Part shown: in pieces, positions 46,935 to 56,167 of the stretch
Layout of the letters: each line of letters starts with the position of its first letter
Position numbering within the stretch: the first letter of the stretch is position 1
NCBI RefSeq assembly: GCF_002872075.1
Contig: NZ_PGGU01000016.1
Location: 317,009 to 381,008 of the forward strand
From: Microbacterium aurantiacum
GTDB lineage: Bacteria > Actinomycetota > Actinomycetes > Actinomycetales > Microbacteriaceae
Reading direction: 5' to 3'
DNA: 64,000 nucleotides
Program-made: the position numbers and the translations under genes
The notes under the pieces: generated by a model
The model's input: only the letters and a program-made list of their open reading frames with translations
Databases searched by the model: none
Told to the model about the DNA's origin: nothing

Positions 46935-47927
46935 TCAGCCGCGTATTGGCTTATCTCCCGTGTCTCGATACAGCCTCGCCAGTTCAGTGGCACGTCGCCG
47001 CAGTGCGGCCCGCACGGACTCCGGTTCCAGCACCTCGGCATCCGTACCGAGCTGCCACAGGGCCCACTCGGCATGCCGTGCGTCCTGGAAGGCCATCTCG
47101 AGACGCAGCCTTCCGTCTGTGTCCGCCACCTCTGATGACACCGCGAGCGCGGTGCTCACGAGTTCCTCTCGACGCGCCGGCTCCACCCGAGCCACGACGA
47201 CGATCTGGTCTCCGCCGGTGCGGAAGCGGATGCTGCGCTCCTGCCAGATCCGTTCGAGGTCGACCTGCTGCGGGCGCTGGGCGATCTCGGCCAGCTCCTC
47301 AGCATGCAGGATCCTGGAGAGCCGGTAGGTGCGGTCGGCACCGGAGACCGTGGCAAGCAGGTAGCCCCTGTCGCGGACGGTGACCAGGCCGATCGGATCG
47401 ACCGTGCGCCAGGCGGGCTCGCGATCCGCCGCTGCATAGTGGATGCGCAGCCGGTGTCCGCGAAGCACGGCCCCGCGAACCTCGGACATGACGGCACCGG
47501 AGATGTCCTCGGTGACCTGCCGTCGGGCGAGCAGGTCGGCCTCGGGTTCGATGAGGATGCGCCGGGCGGCGTCGCTCGCCGTCGTCCGATGGCCCTCCGG
47601 AAGAGCATCCACCACCTTGCGCATGGCCGAAGCGAGCGCCGCGCCCAGCCCGAAGACCTGCTCGCCCCTCCCCGACCCCGCGGTGAGCAGCGCGAGGGCC
47701 TCGTCGTGATTGAGGCCCGTCAGCTCGGTGCGGAACCCGGGGAGGAGTTCGAAGCCGCCATGCCGGCCGCGCTCGGCGAAGACGGGGACGCCGGCGGTGG
47801 ACAGTGCTTCGATGTCGCGCAGCACGGTGCGCGTCGACACCTCCAGCTCGCACGCGAGCGCGGTCGCGGAGAGACGGCCGCGCTGGCGCAGGAGCAGCAC
47901 CAGAGAGACGAGGCGATCAGCGCGCAT
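46935..47927 (-). CDS. WYL domain-containing transcriptional regulator
   Basis: A 330-residue DeoR/YafY-like regulator. The N-terminal HTH is RADRLVSLVLLLRQRGRLSA then LACELEVSTRTVLRDIEALS. The WYL ligand-sensing domain follows in the middle (LRGHRLRIHYAAADREPAWR, VDPIGLVTVRDRGYLLATVS) and the WCX C-terminal extension ends near residue 315. It is divergent from a RidA-family gene with a 115-base spacer, so it probably controls that gene and itself. The sensed ligand is unknown. Confidence 0.9.
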   Translation of the reverse strand: MRADRLVSLVLLLRQRGRLSATALACELEVSTRTVLRDIEALSTAGVPVFAERGRHGGFELLPGFRTELTGLNHDEALALLTAGSGRGEQVFGLGAALASAMRKVVDALPEGHRTTASDAARRILIEPEADLLARRQVTEDISGAVMSEVRGAVLRGHRLRIHYAAADREPAWRTVDPIGLVTVRDRGYLLATVSGADRTYRLSRILHAEELAEIAQRPQQVDLERIWQERSIRFRTGGDQIVVVARVEPARREELVSTALAVSSEVADTDGRLRLEMAFQDARHAEWALWQLGTDAEVLEPESVRAALRRRATELARLYRDTGDKPIRG

Positions 47928-48042
47928 GCCAGAACCCTACGCGAATACATGACACATGGTGTCGTGAATCGTTGACAGGCTCGATGATGAGGGCTCGCCG
48001 ATCGGCCGGAGCCTGAGTCGCAGTGGATGAGATGGAGCTGAA

Positions 48043-48444
48043 ATGGCAATGGAACGGACAGCAGTCAACCCGGTGAGCTGGTCGCAGGAACTGGGATTCA
48101 ACCAAGGTGAGCTCGTCTCCGGGCACGATCGCACGCTGTACATCTCCGGGCAGACCGCGATGAGCGCGGAGGGCGCTCCCCTGCACGACGGCGACATCTC
48201 GGCCCAGCTGGGTCTGGCCGTCGACAATCTGGAGGCTGTGCTCGAGAGCGCGGGCATGACATTGTCGAACCTCATCCGCCTCAACGTCTACACGACCGAC
48301 GTCGACCAGCTGTTCCCCCACTACGGCATACTCGCCGCTCGGCTGGGAGCGGCACAGATCGCGCCGACCACGACGATGCTCGGGGTCAGTCGACTGGCGA
48401 TCCCCGGTCAGCTGGTGGAACTGGAGGGCACAGCCGTCGGCTGA
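48043..48444 (+). CDS. RidA family protein
   Basis: A 133-residue protein of the RidA/YjgF/UK114 family, typically deaminating reactive enamine/imine intermediates. GGAG lies before the ATG at 48043. Family features are RTLYISGQTAMSAEGAPLHD, LGLAVDNLEAVLESAGMTLS, NLIRLNVYTTDVDQLF and PTTTMLGVSRLAIPGQLVEL. The arginine normally binding substrate carboxylates is replaced by Ser in GVSRL or shifted (Arg follows), so activity is not assured. Divergent from the WYL regulator. Confidence 0.9.
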   Translation: MAMERTAVNPVSWSQELGFNQGELVSGHDRTLYISGQTAMSAEGAPLHDGDISAQLGLAVDNLEAVLESAGMTLSNLIRLNVYTTDVDQLFPHYGILAARLGAAQIAPTTTMLGVSRLAIPGQLVELEGTAVG

Positions 48445-50952
48445 TCAGGGCGTCTGCTCGAGCGGGGCGGTCTGTCGTCCGGCGTCCAGGTGCCGGGCAA
48501 GGCCGGCCCGCGAGCGCAGCCCTGTCTTCTGCAGGATCCTGGCGACATGGCTCTCTACGGTCCGGGGGCTCAGGTGCAGCCGTTCGGCGATCGACCGATT
48601 GCTGTGGCCGTCCGCGACCAGGTCCGCGACATCGCGCTCCCGTGGTGTGAGCTGGTCGAGGCGGAGGCCCGCCATCTCGACGCGATCCGACACCTGAGCC
48701 AGCCACGCGCGCGCGAGGCGGCGATAGAGGAGAGCACCGGCCTCGTCGAAGAGTTCCACGGCCCGCTGGGCTTCCCCCAGAGCCTCCTCGGCGCGGTCGA
48801 GAGTCACCAGTACCTGGGCACGGAACAGGGTGCCGTGGCCCGCCTGCGAGGGATGCTCCGCCTCGACACCCCACGCGATCGCCGCATCTGCATGACGGAG
48901 AGCGGCGGCAGCATCCCCGCGCTTCAACGCGAGTTCTCCCAGGCCGATGTGCTTCTGCGAGGCGAAGATGTCACCGTCGGTGAGGTCGAGCTCCGAGGCA
49001 TCCACCGGGATCCCGAGCAGAATCTCTGCCCGAGCCCGCATCAGTCGTACGATGCGGCGCCACCAGCCGACCTGCGGGAGTCCTGCTGCGGCGAGACGTT
49101 GATATCGGGCGACGATCTCCTCCGGTACGACCCTGCCCGGTGCTGCGACGAGCGATGCCGTGAGGGCGAGAGGAACGGCATCCGGCCAGTTGTACTTCTC
49201 TGCCGCGTCGATCGCGAGCTCGATGAGCTCCTCGGCCTCCTCGCATCGATCGAGGGGAATGCTGATGAAGCCGAGGATCAGATAGAGGTGAGGAAGCACA
49301 TGGAAGCGCCCGTGCGTCTCCGCCAGGCGGATCGCGCGCTCGAGAAAACCGGCACCGACTGCGAAGTCGGCGAGGAAGTGCGCGCACCATCCCATCGCCG
49401 TGGTCACGTCGATCACCCGCAGCATCTCCGATGCGGACAGGGCCGAGAAGCCGTCCTTCGCTGCCTGGTAGGAGGCTCTCGCGCGGGTGAGGTCGCCTTC
49501 TCGAAGGAACGCGAGGGCGCGCAGGCCGGCGAGTGCGGCGGCGTGAGCGGGTACGTCGCCGTCGTTCTGCTCCAGCCAGGTGCGCGAGGCGACGTCGGAA
49601 TCGCTGTCGTGCATCACTTCGAGTGTCACGAGTTCGAGGGCGACCTCCGGATCGAGTGGCATCGCCCGTGCCTCCCGCACCAGTTCGATGCCCTCATCGG
49701 GGCGGCTCTGGATGCGGAGGGACTGGATCAGCAGGGCGAAGGACTCTCCGGTCGGCTCCTGCGCGGAATGGACTTCGCGCAGCAGCGCCTCGGCTTCGAC
49801 GGGCTGCCCGTCGATGAGGAGGGCGCGGGCCAGCATCAGATCGCGCGCACGGTGCGGGATGCGACGACTGCGGTGAAGCATGGCGACGCAGCTCTGCGGC
49901 GACGTCGCCAAGACGATCCCCGCCGCTTCGAGGACGGTCTCCAGCTCATCCGAGGTGAGATGGGAGCCGAGATGCTGCAGGTGTGATGCCTGCTGAAGAA
50001 CGTCGGACGCGTTTCGAGCCGCGGTGCGGTGGGCCAGCCGTCTTTCCCGAGGTGTCATGCTGCGGTAGGCAGCTGCTCGGATGAACGGATGCACGACCCG
50101 CAGGCTCTCGGCCTCGATCAGGCCGCGCTGCGCCAGGCGATCAGCTCCCTCGGCGATGTCCTGCGCGCCGAGACCCGCGATGGCGCCGAGCGTCTCCGGT
50201 GCGACGGGGGGTGTGAGTGACAGCGCCTGCATCAGACGACGCGACTCCTCGTCCAGGGTGAGGAGCTCCCCGCGCAGCGTGTCACCGATCTCCTGATGCG
50301 ATACGTCGTCGGCGTCGTCACCGCGGCCGGATTCCGCGAGCAGGCGGAGGAAGAGAGGGTTTCCGGCGGCGAGCTCGATGTACTCCTTCCCCTGGGCGCC
50401 GTGAGCCGCCAGCAGCGTCGCCGAATCCGCTTCGTCGAGCGGCCCGAGTGTGATGCGGTGCACGGCGGATCCCCCACGCGTGGCCGCACGGATCAGCGAC
50501 TCGGGTGCTGCACCGGTACGAAAGACGAAGAGGAAGGAGAGGGCGGTGGATGAAGGTTCCGATAGAAGTCGCTCGAGGATGCCGCGCGCCGGCGCGTCCA
50601 GCCAATGGGCGTCGTCGATCACGATCACGGTCGGGTCGGCGGCCAGGCGCTCGCGAATGCTGCGCAGAAGGACGCGCGTTGGTCGTTGCTCCGCCAGGAG
50701 GAGGAGGAGGTCTTCATCGAGGAGCTCCTCGATGATCGAGCGGATGCCATCCAACGGGATGTTCGTGGCGAGTTCGGCCGGGCGGCTGAAGAGCACGCGT
50801 TCGGAGAGACCGGACCGCAGGAATTCGTTCACCACGGCCGTCTTGCCGATCCCGATCGGGCCTTCCAGCAGCACGACGCGGTGTGCGCTGTCGTCCGGGT
50901 CGGTGAGATGCGAGCGGAGTCGGGTGAGTTCGGCCATACGCCCGATGAACAT
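48445..50952 (-). CDS. Large ATP-binding LuxR family transcriptional regulator (LAL type)
   Basis: An 835-residue STAND-type regulator. The start is set at 50952 (MFIGRMAELTRLRSHL), the usual beginning of such proteins and preceded by a GAGGGGG stretch. Walker A is LLEGPIGIGKTAVVNEFL and Walker B TVIVIDDAHWLD. A long TPR-like helical region follows (about residues 330-740), and the C-terminus is a LuxR HTH: LTPRERDVADLVADGHSNRS then AERLHLSPRTVESHVARILQ. It is divergent, with a 166-base spacer, from a large Ig-repeat surface protein, which is the likeliest nearby target. Confidence 0.92.
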   Translation of the reverse strand: MFIGRMAELTRLRSHLTDPDDSAHRVVLLEGPIGIGKTAVVNEFLRSGLSERVLFSRPAELATNIPLDGIRSIIEELLDEDLLLLLAEQRPTRVLLRSIRERLAADPTVIVIDDAHWLDAPARGILERLLSEPSSTALSFLFVFRTGAAPESLIRAATRGGSAVHRITLGPLDEADSATLLAAHGAQGKEYIELAAGNPLFLRLLAESGRGDDADDVSHQEIGDTLRGELLTLDEESRRLMQALSLTPPVAPETLGAIAGLGAQDIAEGADRLAQRGLIEAESLRVVHPFIRAAAYRSMTPRERRLAHRTAARNASDVLQQASHLQHLGSHLTSDELETVLEAAGIVLATSPQSCVAMLHRSRRIPHRARDLMLARALLIDGQPVEAEALLREVHSAQEPTGESFALLIQSLRIQSRPDEGIELVREARAMPLDPEVALELVTLEVMHDSDSDVASRTWLEQNDGDVPAHAAALAGLRALAFLREGDLTRARASYQAAKDGFSALSASEMLRVIDVTTAMGWCAHFLADFAVGAGFLERAIRLAETHGRFHVLPHLYLILGFISIPLDRCEEAEELIELAIDAAEKYNWPDAVPLALTASLVAAPGRVVPEEIVARYQRLAAAGLPQVGWWRRIVRLMRARAEILLGIPVDASELDLTDGDIFASQKHIGLGELALKRGDAAAALRHADAAIAWGVEAEHPSQAGHGTLFRAQVLVTLDRAEEALGEAQRAVELFDEAGALLYRRLARAWLAQVSDRVEMAGLRLDQLTPRERDVADLVADGHSNRSIAERLHLSPRTVESHVARILQKTGLRSRAGLARHLDAGRQTAPLEQTP

Positions 50953-51118
50953 GCCGCCCCCTCGTCTCGAACACATGAAGGATATCCGGATCACGCTGAT
51001 CAGGACCAGTTTCTCGAGTCATTCGAAGAACTCCCGTATTTCTACGGATGCGGCACGCATCGACGCCTTCATAGCCTGAGCCTGATTGTGTTCGCCCCTT
51101 CTCGTCAGGAACAGCTCG

Positions 51119-53425
51119 ATGACATCGCATCCACGCTCCCGCACCTCCCGTCTTCTCGGTGCCGTGACAAGCGTCGCCCTCGCCGTCGGTTTCAGTGCCG
51201 TCGCGATCGCGGCTCCCGCCCACGCCGCCACGGAGGACGGCGTCTACGTCGGTGAGAACAGCCACGGCTACGACTTCTCGATCACCGTCGAGGGCGGCAT
51301 GATCACCGACGTCGCCACGACCGCATGGATCGCGTGCGGCGTTCCTCCGATCCAGACGCCCCTCGCCTTCAACGCGATTCCGGATACCGCGATCGCGGCC
51401 GACGGCTCGTTCTCGGCGAATTGGACGTACCAGATCGATGCGGACTACAGCGCGGAGTACTGGCTGGGCGGCGTCTTCCACGCGGACGGCACCGTGACGA
51501 GCGCAGGCTCGAACGCTGCGGACATGATCGGTACCGGCCTGTTCTGCAGCGGCCAGCAGTTCACCTACGAAGCGGCGATCGATGCCGCGGCGCCGACGAT
51601 CTCGGTGTCGCCGAATCCGGCGACGCTCTCCCAGGTCACCGATCCTGCGGGGGCAGTGCGCATCACCGGTGCGGGCTTCGCGCCGGGGAGCACTGTCAAC
51701 CTCGTCATCGACGGCCAGCAGGCCGCCGCGCGCACCGCCGACGCCGAGGGCGACGTCGAGGTGCTCCTCTCCTGGCCGAACGCGACAGTCGGCGATCACT
51801 CGATGCGGCTGGTCAGCGGCATCCGCTCGGCCGAAACGACCCTGACCATCATCGAAGACCCGACCTACAATCCCACCGCGGCGGTCGATCCTGCCACCGC
51901 GACGGTCTCCCGGCTCGGCGGGGCGGGCGTGACCGTCACCGGCGCCGGGTTCCCCGCCTCGGTTCCTGTCGACATCGCCTTCGACGGATCGGTCGTGTCG
52001 ACCGTGACGAGCGGCACCGACGGATCGCTGAGCTACACCCTGGTTCACGCCGGAGCGGCCGTGGGGACCCACAACGTCACCTTGACGAACGGCCAGTGGT
52101 CGGCATCCGCGACGCTGACCGTCGAAGCCGACCCGATCGTCTATGAGCCCACGGCGGCGGTCACGCCGGACAAGCTCACGGTTTCCGCGATGGCCGCGGG
52201 CGGCGTGCAGATCTCCGGCGCCGAGTTCCCGGCCAATGCGCCGGTTTCGATCCAGGTCGCCGGTGAGACCGTTGCGACGGTCGACTCCTCCGGTACCGGC
52301 GAAGTGTCGTACACGTTCGTGAAGGCTGGTGCCGCGGTTGCGCAGTATCCGGTCGTCCTCACCAGTGGTCAGTGGAGCGCGACCAGCTCGTTCGAGGTGA
52401 CCGCCGATCCGATCGTGTACGACCCGACGGTGACCGTGCTCCCCGAGACGCTCACGCAGTCGGCGCTCGCTGACACCGGTGTGCAGGTCGAGGGATCGGG
52501 GTTCCCCGAGATCGCCGAGATCGAGGTGCTGTTCGACGGCGCCGTCGTGTCGACGGTGACGAGCAGCGCCGACGGATCGGTCGCAACGACCATCACTCGC
52601 GCCGGCGTCGGGGTCGGAACGTCGACCGTGCTGCTGCGCAGCGGACAGTGGGAGGCATCTGACACGGTCATCGTGACCGCAGCCCCGATCGATCCGGCCG
52701 AGGTGACCCTCTCGCCGACCACCATCGCCACCGGCGCTCTTGAGACCGACGGGGTCGACGTCACGGCCGAAGGGCTCCCTGCGGACGTGCCGGTGCGCGT
52801 GCTGTTCGACGGAGTCGAAGTGGCCGCCTTCACGGCGTCCGCCACGGGTACGGGGTCTGCCTCGTTCACCATCGCCGACGCTGTTCCGGGCGCACACACC
52901 GTGCGGCTCGTGCAGGGGCCTGGGTTTGCCCCCGGTGACGTCCTCGGCGAGGCGATTCTGACCGTTACCGAAGACCCCCTCCCCGGTGATCCGCAGTTGG
53001 TGCTGAGCCTGTCCTCGATCGCGCCGGACGCCCTCGCGACGACCGGAGTGCTGCTCACCGGAACCGGGTTCACGCCCGGTCAGGATGTGTCCGTGTTCTT
53101 CGACGGACAAGAGGTCGGCGTCGTCACCGCGAACGCGGCGGGCCACGTGTCGTACACGCTGCGGGTTGCGAACGCCGCACCGGGCGCCCACCCGGTCGCT
53201 CTCGTGCAAGGCGACCGCAGCAGCGAAGTGACTCTCACCGTGAAGGCGGCCGCGGAGCCCGGCAAACCCGGCACCCCCGGTAACCCGACGCGGCCAGGAG
53301 ACTCTGACGGCGGTGGGCTTGCCACGACCGGAGCAGATGCGGGGCTCTGGGCGGGCGTCGCGGGTATCGCGCTCGCACTGATCGCCGCCGGCGGACTCGT
53401 CCTGATCCGCCGCCGCGTCGCCTGA
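51119..53425 (+). CDS. Secreted Ig-like repeat protein with LATTG cell-wall sorting signal
   Basis: A 768-residue surface protein. The signal peptide ends near residue 37 (AAPAHAATEDG). A unique N-terminal domain of about 115 residues with two Cys is followed by about six Ig-like repeats of 90-100 residues, each with a G-x-x-V-x-I/V-x-G-x-G-F-P motif, a FDGxxVxTVT strand and a HxVxL-x-x-GQWSA segment. A Pro/Gly linker leads to LATTG, a membrane helix (VAGIALALIAAGGLVLIRRR) and a basic end. It fits a class E sortase substrate and adhesin-like role. Divergent from the LuxR ATPase gene. Confidence 0.88.
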   Translation: MTSHPRSRTSRLLGAVTSVALAVGFSAVAIAAPAHAATEDGVYVGENSHGYDFSITVEGGMITDVATTAWIACGVPPIQTPLAFNAIPDTAIAADGSFSANWTYQIDADYSAEYWLGGVFHADGTVTSAGSNAADMIGTGLFCSGQQFTYEAAIDAAAPTISVSPNPATLSQVTDPAGAVRITGAGFAPGSTVNLVIDGQQAAARTADAEGDVEVLLSWPNATVGDHSMRLVSGIRSAETTLTIIEDPTYNPTAAVDPATATVSRLGGAGVTVTGAGFPASVPVDIAFDGSVVSTVTSGTDGSLSYTLVHAGAAVGTHNVTLTNGQWSASATLTVEADPIVYEPTAAVTPDKLTVSAMAAGGVQISGAEFPANAPVSIQVAGETVATVDSSGTGEVSYTFVKAGAAVAQYPVVLTSGQWSATSSFEVTADPIVYDPTVTVLPETLTQSALADTGVQVEGSGFPEIAEIEVLFDGAVVSTVTSSADGSVATTITRAGVGVGTSTVLLRSGQWEASDTVIVTAAPIDPAEVTLSPTTIATGALETDGVDVTAEGLPADVPVRVLFDGVEVAAFTASATGTGSASFTIADAVPGAHTVRLVQGPGFAPGDVLGEAILTVTEDPLPGDPQLVLSLSSIAPDALATTGVLLTGTGFTPGQDVSVFFDGQEVGVVTANAAGHVSYTLRVANAAPGAHPVALVQGDRSSEVTLTVKAAAEPGKPGTPGNPTRPGDSDGGGLATTGADAGLWAGVAGIALALIAAGGLVLIRRRVA

Positions 53426-53446
53426 TCTCCCCCGCAGGGCGACGAG

Positions 53447-53483
53447 CGAACTGCTCTCATTCCGTCGGTCTGAGAGCAGTTCG
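53447..53483. terminator. Bidirectional terminator
   Basis: CGAACTGCTCTCA (53447-53459) and its exact complement TGAGAGCAGTTCG (53471-53483), loop 11 bases, between the convergent Ig-repeat and peptidase genes. Confidence 0.8.
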
Positions 53484-53489
53484 TGCGTG

Positions 53490-54617
53490 TCAGCGAACGG
53501 CGGTGAGGCGGTGCTCGACGACGTTCAGCCGCTCGCCGCCGTCGGCGGTCACGACGACGATGTCCTCGATGCGCGCGCCCCAGTCGCCCGCGAAGTAGAT
53601 GCCGGGCTCGATGCTGAACGCCATCCCCTCCCGAAGCACCAGCTCGTTGCCGGGAGCGATGTACGGCTCCTCGTGCACGGAGACGCCGATGCCGTGACCG
53701 GTGCGGTGCACGAAGGCATCGCCGAGACCGGCGTCAGCGAGCACCTGTCGTGCTGCGGCATCCACCTCCGATGCCGTCGCTCCAGGTCGCACCGCATCGA
53801 CGGCGGCCTGCTGCGCGCGCACCAGCGTCGCGATGCGATCGGATGCGTCGAGCTGCGGCGTTCCGACGGCGTAGGTCCGCGTGCTGTCGGAGTTGTAGCC
53901 GCTGGGAACCGCGCCGCCGATGTCGACCACGACGATGTCGCCGTCCTCGATGACGCGATCCGACACCTCGTGGTGCGGGTCGGCTCCATTCGGGCCGGAC
54001 CCGACGATGACGAACTCGACCGTGCGATGTCCCTCAGCCACGATGGCCTCGGCGATGTCCGCCGCCACTTCGCGTTCGGTCCGGCCGGCGCGCAGCCACT
54101 CCGGCACCCGGCGATGCACGGCGTCGATGGCTGCGCCGGCCCGACGCAGTTCGGCGATCTCGGCGTCATCCTTGATCATCCGCCCCTCGCGCAGCACCGG
54201 CGTGGCGAGTTCCAACCGCACGCCCAGCCGCTCCCCGATCGGGATGACGTGCAGTGCCGGGAGTGCGTCCGAGACGCCGACGCGCGACACGGATCCCATC
54301 GCGGCGGCGACGAGGTCGTAGGGGTTCTCACCGTCGACCCAGTCGGTGATGGTCAGCCCGAGTTCGCCGATCGCGGTGTCGCGCACCTTCGCGAGTTCCA
54401 TGTGCGGCACGACCACGGTCGCCGGCCGGCCGGGTCTGACGATCAGTGCCGTCAGGCGCTCGATCGTGTCCCCCTCCACGCCGGCCAGATACTGCAGATC
54501 GGGCCCAGGACCGATGATGATCCCGTCGAACCCCGCCTCGGCGGCGAGGTCGGCGGCACGGTCCAGACGGGCGGCGTACACGGAGGTCGCGAAGGGAAGG
54601 GTGCTCACCCGCCCCAC
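53490..54617 (-). CDS. M24 family metallopeptidase (Xaa-Pro aminopeptidase-like)
   Basis: A 375-residue pita-bread-fold peptidase. The N-terminal creatinase-like domain spans about 130 residues. The catalytic domain has all five metal ligands: Asp in IVVVDIGGAVPSG, Asp in YNSDSTRTYAV, His in VHRTGHGIGVSVHEEPYI, Glu in FSIEPGIYFAG and Glu in GARIEDIVVVT. Two GTG starts are possible, 54617 (GGAG four bases upstream) and 54608. Likely cleaves a residue before proline, but related prolidases cannot be excluded. Confidence 0.92.
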   Translation of the reverse strand: MGRVSTLPFATSVYAARLDRAADLAAEAGFDGIIIGPGPDLQYLAGVEGDTIERLTALIVRPGRPATVVVPHMELAKVRDTAIGELGLTITDWVDGENPYDLVAAAMGSVSRVGVSDALPALHVIPIGERLGVRLELATPVLREGRMIKDDAEIAELRRAGAAIDAVHRRVPEWLRAGRTEREVAADIAEAIVAEGHRTVEFVIVGSGPNGADPHHEVSDRVIEDGDIVVVDIGGAVPSGYNSDSTRTYAVGTPQLDASDRIATLVRAQQAAVDAVRPGATASEVDAAARQVLADAGLGDAFVHRTGHGIGVSVHEEPYIAPGNELVLREGMAFSIEPGIYFAGDWGARIEDIVVVTADGGERLNVVEHRLTAVR

Positions 54618-54635
54618 GCTACTCCGCGCGCTGCA

Positions 54636-55085
54636 TCAGCTCACGGCGAGCCGGATGCGCTCGGCGAAGAAATCCAGGTCGGCGTCGGTCAGATCGGTCA
54701 CCGCGTAGGCGGTCGGCCAGACGGTGCCGTCGTCAAGATTCGAGATCGGCTCGAAGCCGAAGGTGCCGTAGCGCACCTTGAACTTGCTCGCCGGCTGGAA
54801 GAAGCACAGCACCTTGCCGTCCTTGCCCCACGCGGGCATGCCGTAGTACGTGCGCGGCACGAGTTCCGGCGCGACCTTCGTGACCAGGGCGTGCAGCTTC
54901 TCGGCGAGCTTCTGGTCGGCTGCGTCCGGCAGCTTGGCGATGGCCTCCTTGAGGTCGGCCTCGCCCGCCGCTCGCTGCTCCTCCGGCGACTTCTTCGCAC
55001 GAGAGCGCCGCGCCTTCGACTCCTTGGCGGCGGCCTGCATCGCCTCGCGCTCTTCGTCGGTGAAGTTCTTCTTTTCCTCGGTCAT
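54636..55085 (-). CDS. DUF1801-like protein (YdhG family)
   Basis: A 149-residue soluble protein. The first 50 residues are highly charged (TDEEREAMQAAAKESKARRS). The remaining part fits the DUF1801/YdhG fold: LAEKLHALVTKVAPELVPRT, YYGMPAWGKDGKVLCFFQPA and KVRYGTFGFEPISNLDDGTV. Relatives include Bacillus Fra, proposed as an iron chaperone; function here is unproven. From the ATG at 55085, 19 bases separate it from the following peptidase gene on the same strand. Confidence 0.82.
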   Translation of the reverse strand: MTEEKKNFTDEEREAMQAAAKESKARRSRAKKSPEEQRAAGEADLKEAIAKLPDAADQKLAEKLHALVTKVAPELVPRTYYGMPAWGKDGKVLCFFQPASKFKVRYGTFGFEPISNLDDGTVWPTAYAVTDLTDADLDFFAERIRLAVS

Positions 55086-55202
55086 CAGCGGATCCTCTCG
55101 TTCAGTGAAGCCTGATGGATCCGAGGCTACGCGCGCCTGCCCGCCGGCACTTCTCGATTTCTGATCAGTTCGGCCTCGGTGCGGACGGCTAGGGTGAGAG
55201 CC

Positions 55203-55637
55203 ATGGACATGCGGGTCGCGGCATACGCGGTCGTCACCGATGACGATGACCGGATTCTCCTGGCGCGCTGGATCGAGGGTCGCCGTGTCGCCTGGACGAT
55301 GCCCGGCGGTGGACTCGAGCCCGGTGAGGACCCGGAGGACGCAGTGCGGCGCGAACTCAGGGAGGAGACCGGGTACACCGTGCAGGTCGGCGAGCTGCTC
55401 GGCATCCACTCCCGCGTCATCCCCGCCAGTCAGCGGGTGAGCCGGTCGGCGAAGTCGGCGGATGCTCCGCTGCACACCCTGCGCATCGTCTACCGGGCGC
55501 GGGTCACCGGTGGCAAGCTCCGATTCGAGACCGGAGGATCCACCGACATGGCCGAGTGGTTCTCGCTGCCCGCCGTCGCGGAGCTGCAGCGGGTGAAGCT
55601 GGTCGACATCGCACTGCGGATGGCGAAGATCCTGTAG
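55203..55637 (+). CDS. NUDIX hydrolase
   Basis: A 144-residue hydrolase of nucleoside diphosphate derivatives. The Nudix box is complete: GGGLEPGEDPEDAVRREL followed by REETGY (G-x5-E-x7-REUxEExGU). N-terminal strand MDMRVAAYAVVTDDDDRILL and the later DMAEWFSLPAVAEL complete the fold. Specificity cannot be read. It ends nine bases before the convergent YbaK-like gene. Confidence 0.92.
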   Translation: MDMRVAAYAVVTDDDDRILLARWIEGRRVAWTMPGGGLEPGEDPEDAVRRELREETGYTVQVGELLGIHSRVIPASQRVSRSAKSADAPLHTLRIVYRARVTGGKLRFETGGSTDMAEWFSLPAVAELQRVKLVDIALRMAKIL

Positions 55638-55646
55638 CCGACCGCG

Positions 55647-56138
55647 TCAGTCGCGAGCGGCCTCAGGTACCGAGATGTCGGCGACCGTCGCTCCGTAGGC
55701 GGCGATGAGGTCGTCGGCGTCGACGAACAGGCTGTAGCCGTGCGCACCGGCACCCATCGCGATGCGCTGACCCACGATCGACTCATCGGCGAAGATCGGC
55801 CACGGCGTGCTGCTGCCGATCGGCACGATCGTGCCGCGTTCGTAGCCGGTCGCGGCGAGGGCGAGCTCCGGCTCCGGCAGGCGGAGCTTGTTGACTCCGA
55901 CGACCGCTCGCAGCTTCGGCCACGAGATGGACCGGCCACCCGGTACCAGGGCGAACAGGTAGGTGTCGTCCGCGCGCTTGACGACCAGCGTCTTCACGAT
56001 CCCGGACGGCGGGATGCCGAGCAGCTCAGCGGCCTCGGCGAGGCTGCCCGCCGCGGGGCGCTCGAGAATCTCGATGGCGAGACCATGCGCGGCGGCGGCA
56101 TCTCGAACCCGGGCATGCCGATCGTCGCTGTCAGACAC
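55647..56138 (-). CDS. YbaK/EbsC-type aminoacyl-tRNA deacylase
   Basis: A 163-residue trans-editing protein that hydrolyses mischarged tRNA, as for Cys-tRNA(Pro) in relatives. The GTG at 56138 gives SDSDDRHARVRDAAAAHGL. Fold landmarks are LLGIPPSGIVKTLVVKRADD with the conserved Lys, YLFALVPGGRSISWPKLRAV, and the GxxxGxxxP element GYERGTIVPIGSSTPWPIFA. The longer upstream open frame is spurious. The neighbour upstream is a small membrane protein on the same strand. Confidence 0.88.
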   Translation of the reverse strand: MSDSDDRHARVRDAAAAHGLAIEILERPAAGSLAEAAELLGIPPSGIVKTLVVKRADDTYLFALVPGGRSISWPKLRAVVGVNKLRLPEPELALAATGYERGTIVPIGSSTPWPIFADESIVGQRIAMGAGAHGYSLFVDADDLIAAYGATVADISVPEAARD

Positions 56139-56167
56139 CGAACCACCGCCGACCAGGTCGGCTGAAC

